Source: Maratus speciosus (taxonomy: Eukaryota > Arthropoda > Arachnida > Araneae > Salticidae). From it: a DNA stretch of 64,000 nucleotides. The notes under the pieces were generated by a model. That model saw only the letters and a list, made by a program, of their open reading frames with translations, ran no database searches and was not told the origin of the DNA. Below, one piece after another: positions 56,841 through 64,000 of the stretch (positions are counted from its first letter, which is position 1; every line of letters begins with the position of its first letter). The stretch covers positions 444,714,619-444,778,618 of the forward strand of contig OZ010786.1 of assembly GCA_963932465.1 (NCBI GenBank). The letters run 5' to 3'. The position numbers were made by a program, and so were the translations under genes.

Positions 56841-59800
56841 TATGGTTGAATTAGACGTAATACTTTAATTTTTTAAACGCTGCAGTTTTGTTACATTATT
56901 CTGGATGCGTTGGAAAGTGTTTCATAATCCATGCTTGACGCATGATTTTTTTATTTCTTGTTATGTATATCGTGTGGGGTATCGCGTGAAAGGTTCGTAA
57001 CGCTGAACTGAAAAATACATTTGTTTTAATTTTACGTATTATAATTTCAGAGATATCGTCGAAAATATAATGCAAAAATATGTGTCACTCCACTATTTCC
57101 TAATCCACTGAAACTAAAATTATGAAAAAAATTATGGGTAGTAGAAATTTATTTAAACCTTGCAGGACAACTATAGCGATTACCCTAGATCCTTTTTTCT
57201 TTTTTTTTTTGAGAAAATCGCATTTTTTTTTCGGTACACACAAATTTCAATTTGCGAGCTCTCAGCAAGGGAGTTGAGAGACTTTCGAGGTACCTATTGT
57301 CGTGGAAGTATAAAAAGATTGCTTATAATGATTCTCGAAAAAAAAAATGTCGGTAATTAGCCGAGCTATTAATAACCATTTAAAACACGGACGATTTGGA
57401 CAAACATAAAGACATGGGCGGTGTTCTCTATGTGCCATCGGCTTTTAAAGCCTAGATAACATATTATTCTTTTAACACTGCTGTTTTGTAAAATTACAGT
57501 TACTAATTAATATATTTATTGTACGGAACCTTCTGTACACGAGTAATTCTCCCACTTGACCCATTATATTCACTTTAGCTCATGCTTTTCTATCAAGCGT
57601 AAACAGTGAAACTTTTAATAATCGAGCCCACGCCAAATTAATGTAGCGTAACCGAATTTTTTGGGAACTATGCGTACGATTATTAAGATAAATATTCAAT
57701 GCATATAAAAGAGCGTTTAAAAAAAATCTATTTTTACTTTCATTTTTATTCAAATGATTAGAAACAACTTTATAAACCGAAAATAACAAAATATTTAAAC
57801 TACTCTGGTTATCAAAATAAAATAATTTAATTATATTGTTAGATAAATATGTTATAAGCATATAAAATATCGCTATCAATAGCTTATGCATGAATTTTGA
57901 AAACATAAATTTAAATTATCCATGTAACACCTTGCGATTGTCTACTTATATCCTAGGATTATATTTTCCATTTTAAATGAAAAGGATTTATGTTAAGTAA
58001 TCCTTACAAAATGCGCAATTTTGATAATAAATCATTGATGATTTCGTTAAGTACTAGAGCTTGGGAATATTCGAAACATATAATTAGAACCAATTGTGAT
58101 GTACTATTATAGATTCAGTTAAAAGGAAAATTTTGAAAACAATATATTCAAGCACAGTTTAATACGAAATTCTGTTTACAGTGCACGAGATTATTATTAT
58201 TTTTTTTTTTTTTTTGCTTTGTTTTATGCTAAAAGTTTTTTCATTTATATATATATATATACATGTACAAAAAATTATATTTATTATTTATTGACAAAAC
58301 ATATTTTGTTCTTTCTTTCTACTTAAATTTTTGTATTTCAGTTTGCTATCTAGAGAATTTTCTATTGCGATTTGTTGCCTCTATTTGCTATATACATGTT
58401 TATATGAAAATTACGTGCACTCTCCGATCTAAAAAAACTCGACAAAAAACGTAAAAATTACAGGCAGCAAGTTGCCGGAACATCTCTGTGATCGAAAGAG
58501 ATTTTTCCGTTTTTTTGAGGAAAATTTCCTTCATTTTACTGGAGAACTTCCGAAAGTTTCGAGTGTAGATTCGAGAATTTTTCGTATTTTAAGGGAAAAA
58601 ATTTATACGTAAATATTCAGTTTCTAATACGGGAAATAAGTACGATACGCAGTTATTGGAAAACCCCTGTGATTTGACAAAAATGCAGCTTAAGATTGGA
58701 GGATTTCAGGTAATTTTTACGTTAGACTGGTGAATTTTCTGTATTTTCAGAGAAAAAAAGAAAATCAAAGCTGAAAATTTCGTGTTTTATTGAAATATAA
58801 TCAACGGTAATATTGATTCAAATCACGGATTTGCCTTTTTTTTTTTCTTTCTTTTTTTGGAAATGTAACATACATACCCAGGGATTCAAAATAGTGTGCA
58901 ATATTGATTAATCTCTTAAATCACTGATGATAGAAATATACTTCTAATTCGAAATAAATATTACAAGCAAGTATATCTTTTAGATATGGCATTTGTTTTA
59001 GAAGGGCGTGTAAACATATTAAAATACGAATTTTAATTATATTTATACGATCTAATTTTCTTATAAGTTATATTTAGAAAAATGTTGCCCTCAGTCTAAA
59101 AAGGAGATTAATAAGTCTTTGTTTAACGGCAAAAAGTTACCTAGTTATAATGCTTTGAATTATATTAATTCTCGGGTGCTTTCGGCCCTAAAGACAAGTC
59201 TTTCATTTTTTTAACATAGTTGAAAAGTGTTTAGGAATTCGGTCTGTTGGCCGTCTGTCCTAATTGCAGAGCCAATAAACTGATCGAAGGAAACGAAAGA
59301 CAATATTTCAAATCGTATGACAATACGTTCGACTAAAAGTTTTGCAATGTAAAAAGCTATGATGGTGCGCTGTTGACGTTTAAGACGATAGGAAGTTCCC
59401 ACCGATTGCCATTCGTTCTGTAATTCATCTTTTGAATAAATACAAAAACTTGTGAAATAAATATAATGCGAAATCTACAGATTCGTTCTGTAAAGTGTAC
59501 GGTAATATAGTTAAGAGTTATGGGATAGTTAGATGACGAGTTTTTTTATTCAATTCAGACCATGCAAGGATCTTTTGGTCATCTGTTTTGAATGAGAACA
59601 GGCCTGTAATGTGTTTTGGGTAGCTTCTTTATTAATTGCGACTAATTGAAACTTTATAAGGAATATATAATGACTTCTAATTATCCCCCTCCTTCAAGTT
59701 AAAAAGAGAGTAGATCTCCAGGTTTTACTCATCATAATTTTTTTAAATGACAATTTATTTTCACTTAATGGTCTTCCCTGACGTTATAAGAACTATAATT

Positions 59801-61221
59801 CTCAAAGTAATCTCAAGTTGAGACTTACTGACTGTAATGTGGTAATAACTTTAAGGTTCATAAAGCCATTCCTAGGCCTCTACAAGTCCTCTTAACATCA
59901 GTAGTGCATATATGTAAGCCACAAGGAGCCAAAAATGTGTGATGCTTATTAATCGTTCAGAGGAGAATAGACGTAGCTCTCTCTCTCTCTTTTCCTGGAG
60001 AGTTCTTACGGCAAAAGTTATGCCAGGAAACTGACCTTACTAGAAGCGAACCCCTATCTATCCTGATATGAACATTACAAAGAAAAACTCTAAAGAGCTG
60101 TTTGCGTGTTGCTTTATGTAAAATTAATTACTGTGTGCTGTGCTGTCGTAACGATTAACAAATTAAAGTTGTGCCTAAACAAGTATTTTTTATTTAAAGA
60201 GCGGTACAAGCCCATCTAATTGATCATCTTAGTTGCTTTTGCCTTTTCTTGTACTTAAAGAAATTTGAGGTAGGTTGGCCAGCATTTTGATGACAGTGAC
60301 GATGTGAAAAATGTTGTAACATCATGGCTAATCTGACAGGTGGTCATTTTTTTATGCCAACATCGAAACACTTGCATCTCTTTACAATAAGTGTTTAATG
60401 GGCTGGTTAACTAAGGACAACTATTGTGTAACCATTTTAATAGTTAATAAGTAAGTTGAATTCGGTTATTACGAGAAACAAGAGAATTATAATAATCCGC
60501 GGATTAACAGTTACTGGTAATACCATGAAGATAATAAAAAATCTTAAAAACACGCACACATAATTAAGCTAGTAATTACTACTGCTATTAATTGATCAAA
60601 TTATCTCAACGCTAACTTAATATCATAAAGTTAACTTAAAATATTCAGTATTATTTTTGATGGAGCCATTTTCTTTAGCAAATATAACTTCGCTAGTAAT
60701 GCCAAAGGACATGAACGACTTACAGTTATGCAGCTGATCACTTTCTTTTAACCAGAAAAAAAATCTGCAAACATTGCAATAGTCACTGCAATGTTCCAGC
60801 TATTTATTTCACATATCATTTTCATTTTAACACTACAATAAACAAAATGTAAAATCTGGTTAATATGGACCAGATTCCGGATTTAAAGAAATAGCAAATA
60901 AAGGTTTTCTTCTATGCTCCTTTTTTTTCCTAGGCTCAATTATAAATATTACAAAGAGCCGTTCTTATCACTGCCTTCTTTCTTTAATTCTTTCCCGACC
61001 TCAGAACTTCCTTTGCGTTATCTTGAAGGTGTCACCTTGAAGTTTTAAATTAGGTTTGGTAAAACTGACAAATTGCTGTATTTTGGCAGACAATTCTAAT
61101 ACAGCTGAAATATTATTGCTGAGAGAGAACAGTGGTCGGTAAGCAATGGATTTTTTTCCTAATTCTACTTTTTGTCGGAGATCATATTGAAATAAACCGA
61201 TGTTTTTATCGTATTAGCCGT
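56841..61221. other. Long stretch without recognised genes
   Basis: Only low-complexity tracts are seen: T-rich at about 57190-57230 and 58195-58216, and (TA)n at 58245-58260. Open frames up to 108 codons (57580-57906 minus) lack family motifs. This is the largest region where distant host regulatory DNA or introns could sit. Confidence 0.5.
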
Positions 61222-61229
61222 GATCCTAC

Positions 61230-61436
61230 CAGCGTTGAATTCAGGGTATTCCCCGGAGGGGGGGGGGGGACATTCCCCCTCGGAGCAGTGAGATATCTCC
61301 TTCGGAAGATTTGAGATTTTGTGTTTTCAACGGTCAAAAAAGTGCAATTCCCCCTCGGAACTCTAGGATGTCCTACCCCCCCCCCCCCGGAGCCATAGAA
61401 ATCCCTCCCGGAGAAAAGTGTCAGAATTTAACACTG
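61230..61436. mobile_element. hAT-type MITE with perfect 8-bp target duplication
   Basis: CAGCGTTGAATTC at the left and GAATTTAACACTG at the right are inverted. GATCCTAC stands immediately before (61222-61229) and after (61437-61444). Length 207 bp. The interior has a G-run, later a C-run, and several 'ttccccctcgga' pieces. Confidence 0.88.
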
Positions 61437-61444
61437 GATCCTAC

Positions 61445-62756
61445 TTATGTAGCTCATAAAAAAGCGTGAGAATCTCGGTATACTTTAAATGATGAAACAT
61501 TCTTAAGAACGTACACTAGTCACGGGAGAAAACTTGAACGCTAATGATAAACCTATGGGAGTAATCCTTACAGGTTTCTCGCTTGTATTTTAATATTTAA
61601 AATCTTTTTTCATGCGATACCAGATGTGTATATCTAATGTTGTGCATTTGTACTTTTTCAATCTTTGATACAGCTTATTTTTATATGCGGACCCTTTCAA
61701 CTTCAGAACCAATTTGAACCGGCTCCGAAAATGAAACTATACTTATATTTAAAAAAACTGTAAACGAAATCGACAAAGTACAAACGTACAGCATTAGATA
61801 CTAACCTCATGCATCCTATGCAAAAAACTTCATTTTAAAATATTAAAATACAAGCGAAAATCTGCAAAGATTTCTCCCATAGGATTAGCATTAGCGTTCA
61901 TATTTCTTCGTGTGACTAATGTAGACTCTTAACATGCAAATTGCTCGTTTTAACTATATATTGAATAAAGGTAATGTATCCTTTATGTTTTCATTCATTT
62001 CAAATAATGGTAAAACAAAAATTAAGGATCGTTACACATCGACTTTCAAAAGCTAACTAAATATGCAACTGCTTACATGTTTCAGCATAGATTTTCTAAA
62101 CTGAAGAAAGATAAATAGATAATTTAAAAAATGAAATGATAAAATTATAAATTCCGTTGAAGAGAATGTAAAAATGTAACTTAATTTTGGAATTTGAATA
62201 CAAATTAAACATTAAAATAAGTATAATCAACGTAATTTACATATTAATAGAACGGGGTTTTTTTCTTTAATATTATTAAAATTAATTCATTTCCATTTTA
62301 GGAAATGAAGTTGCCATTATGTAAACATGTTTTTAATAATTAATCTCTTTATCTCAGTTCTTATATAAAAGGACTGTGTACGTCAAATAATTCAAGAAAG
62401 TTGTCAATTAAATTTTTTGCGCTTATTGAATAAAATTTTAGTTACGCAAACGTTAAATTAATTTTATTCTAGATTTTAAAGAAAATTTATCTCTTTTGTT
62501 TGATTATTTATCGATAAGCTTTTTTACTTGACTATATATATTTTTTAATTAAGGTATACATATATATGTGTGTGTGTGTGTGTGTGTATGTGCGTGTGTA
62601 TAAGTTTGCTTAATGAGATGAACGATTGGTATGTGATGTTATACATTTATAATTTGAGGATTGTCAACTTATTTTTTTACAAACTTTTATCACATTGAGA
62701 TGGTCCAGGACACAAAAATACATATATATTTCACTAAAAATACACCCTACATTTAC
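61445..62756. other. No gene; (TG)n microsatellite
   Basis: TG repeats at about 62565-62600, preceded by TA repeats. Otherwise nothing recognised. Confidence 0.5.
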
Positions 62757-62760
62757 TTAA

Positions 62761-63709
62761 CACTTAAATGCCGGGTGTTGCTTTTCGGCAACATACCCAA
62801 TTTAGGCTTCTAAAATACTATTAGAATAATATTGAAGCTATAATGCCTAATGTTGCCAATAAAATACATTCTGAAAATATTATTAAATCGATTTTCAACA
62901 TGTAGATTGCAACACTTGTGCTCTTTAAGAATAAAGATAGATTTATTTTTTCAATTGTTGTTACTTGTTCTTTTTGTTTTGTTTGGAAGCTTGCGAAATA
63001 CCCTATTTTGTTTTGCAATGAGCAAGTAAAATTTATTTCTTATTATAGTTCCTAAAACTCTTGTTTGTTTAATATTATAGAATTTTATCAAGGAAAATTA
63101 TTTTTTCAATTAAAGACCAGTGTTGCCGATTAGTAACAAACTGTTTTTTAGCCGTAAACCATACTTAAAACAAAATATGATTTAATAATTAAAAATGCTT
63201 ATGATACTCATCAGCATACACATAAATAAAAACTATATTAAAAACACATTAAAAATTAATCCCAACATTTCATGCTCTTTCTAATGAGCCATCATAAGAG
63301 GAGAGAGTTCTTAACCTCCACGAAACAAAGTTAAAAACAGCACTATCACTTTCACAACATCAAACTGAACACATTTTAGTAACTGATCATTAAACATCAA
63401 AATCAATACTGCATCGGATATGGCGCCATCCGTTGGTAGTCTATAACACTACTATCAGAAACTAGGAAAATCCGAAATTAACATTACAAATGTACTTCTT
63501 TTAAAATATTTAACCAAACATTATTTTTATTTTTGTGTACGCTGCTGGGTATCATAAGAATTTTTAATTATTAAATTTTGACAGCGTAAGCCCAAGTTTT
63601 TTTTTATTCGAAATATGGTTTCTTTAAGTAATTTCCCCATGATTTATTTAAAAAATGAAAGCCGAAAAACATTATTACAATGATTTTTGAAAATTCAGGC
63701 ATTTAAGGG
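62761..63709. mobile_element. piggyBac-like non-autonomous element
   Basis: TTAA (62757-62760) then CACTTAAATGCC at the left. GGCATTTAAGGG then TTAA (63710-63713) at the right. TTAA duplications with CMCTTAAATGCC inverted ends fit piggyBac. 949 bp, no transposase recognised. Confidence 0.65.
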
Positions 63710-63713
63710 TTAA

Positions 63714-64000
63714 GTGAAATCACACAAACCGCAAATAAATATCATAATTAAGTCAAAATACACTGGCCTCCTGAAATTGAGGTAGAAACAGTTTTTCGGC
63801 ACTCAGCATTCAAAGAACGGTGTGAAAAATATAATTTGTGAGAATGATCATACGTAAACTTATGAACACTTATGCCTTATGAAAACATTACACTCACAAC
63901 AATTTTTTGTAAGTTATGAACACTTATCGGGCAGTACAAGGAAACTGCGAATATCTCCTTTTTGTAATCTGGGCGGAATTGTTTTTATGCTTTTTGATTT
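63714..64000. other. No recognisable feature
   Basis: Nothing supported to the window edge. Confidence 0.5.

Overview
This looks like intergenic, transposon-filled chromatin from an animal. The DNA is AT-rich, with no operons, no dense coding and no host protein-coding gene that I can support. The mix of relics is Ty1/copia, an I/R1-type LINE with RNase H, a Penelope-like element, many Tc1/mariner and pogo/Tigger relics, hAT- and piggyBac-type MITEs and numerous short Helitrons. That mix is typical of arthropods, and I would guess a spider or other arachnid. The taxon is inference only. Nearly every open frame over 60 codons is either a shadow or a decayed transposase or polymerase.

Layout. 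1-1122: 3' end of a decayed copia element with its 3' LTR, next to a diverged copy of a dispersed 'unit U' that carries a short tandem repeat. 2991-13903: two related non-autonomous Helitrons in opposite orientation bracket a very large palindrome (4199-6651), a tandem pair of Tigger-type MITEs, a satellite array with three-monomer higher-order structure, a third Helitron piece and a Tc1 scrap. 13924-17926: four DNA elements almost end to end, namely a foldback hairpin, an internally deleted mariner, a pogo derivative and a head-to-head Tc1 palindrome. 18000-25300: sparse, with small MITEs and a 1.0-kb inverted-repeat element carrying a 5S rRNA-derived segment. 25476-38870: an array of at least four same-strand copies of unit U, interrupted by a Tc1 fragment with a Penelope tail in it, Helitron ends, a TIR element carrying an inverted pair of tRNA-Thr-like genes, a 1.4-kb foldback and nested pogo elements. 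40300-47417: a Tc1 element, a piggyBac-like MITE, a pogo element, and a Helitron split by a 1.46-kb palindrome.

48040-55690: an I/R1-type LINE (RT, RNase H, CCHC) split inside the RT thumb by 4.67 kb of ~330-bp satellite with hairpin ends. 55690-64000: mostly featureless, ending with a hAT MITE that has a perfect 8-bp target duplication and a TTAA-flanked piggyBac-like MITE.

The genes do not form a pathway. What stands out is the number of independent long inverted repeats (at least five foldback structures with arms of about 0.2-1.0 kb), the repeated nesting, and pol III-type RNA sequences (tRNA, 5S) carried inside DNA elements.
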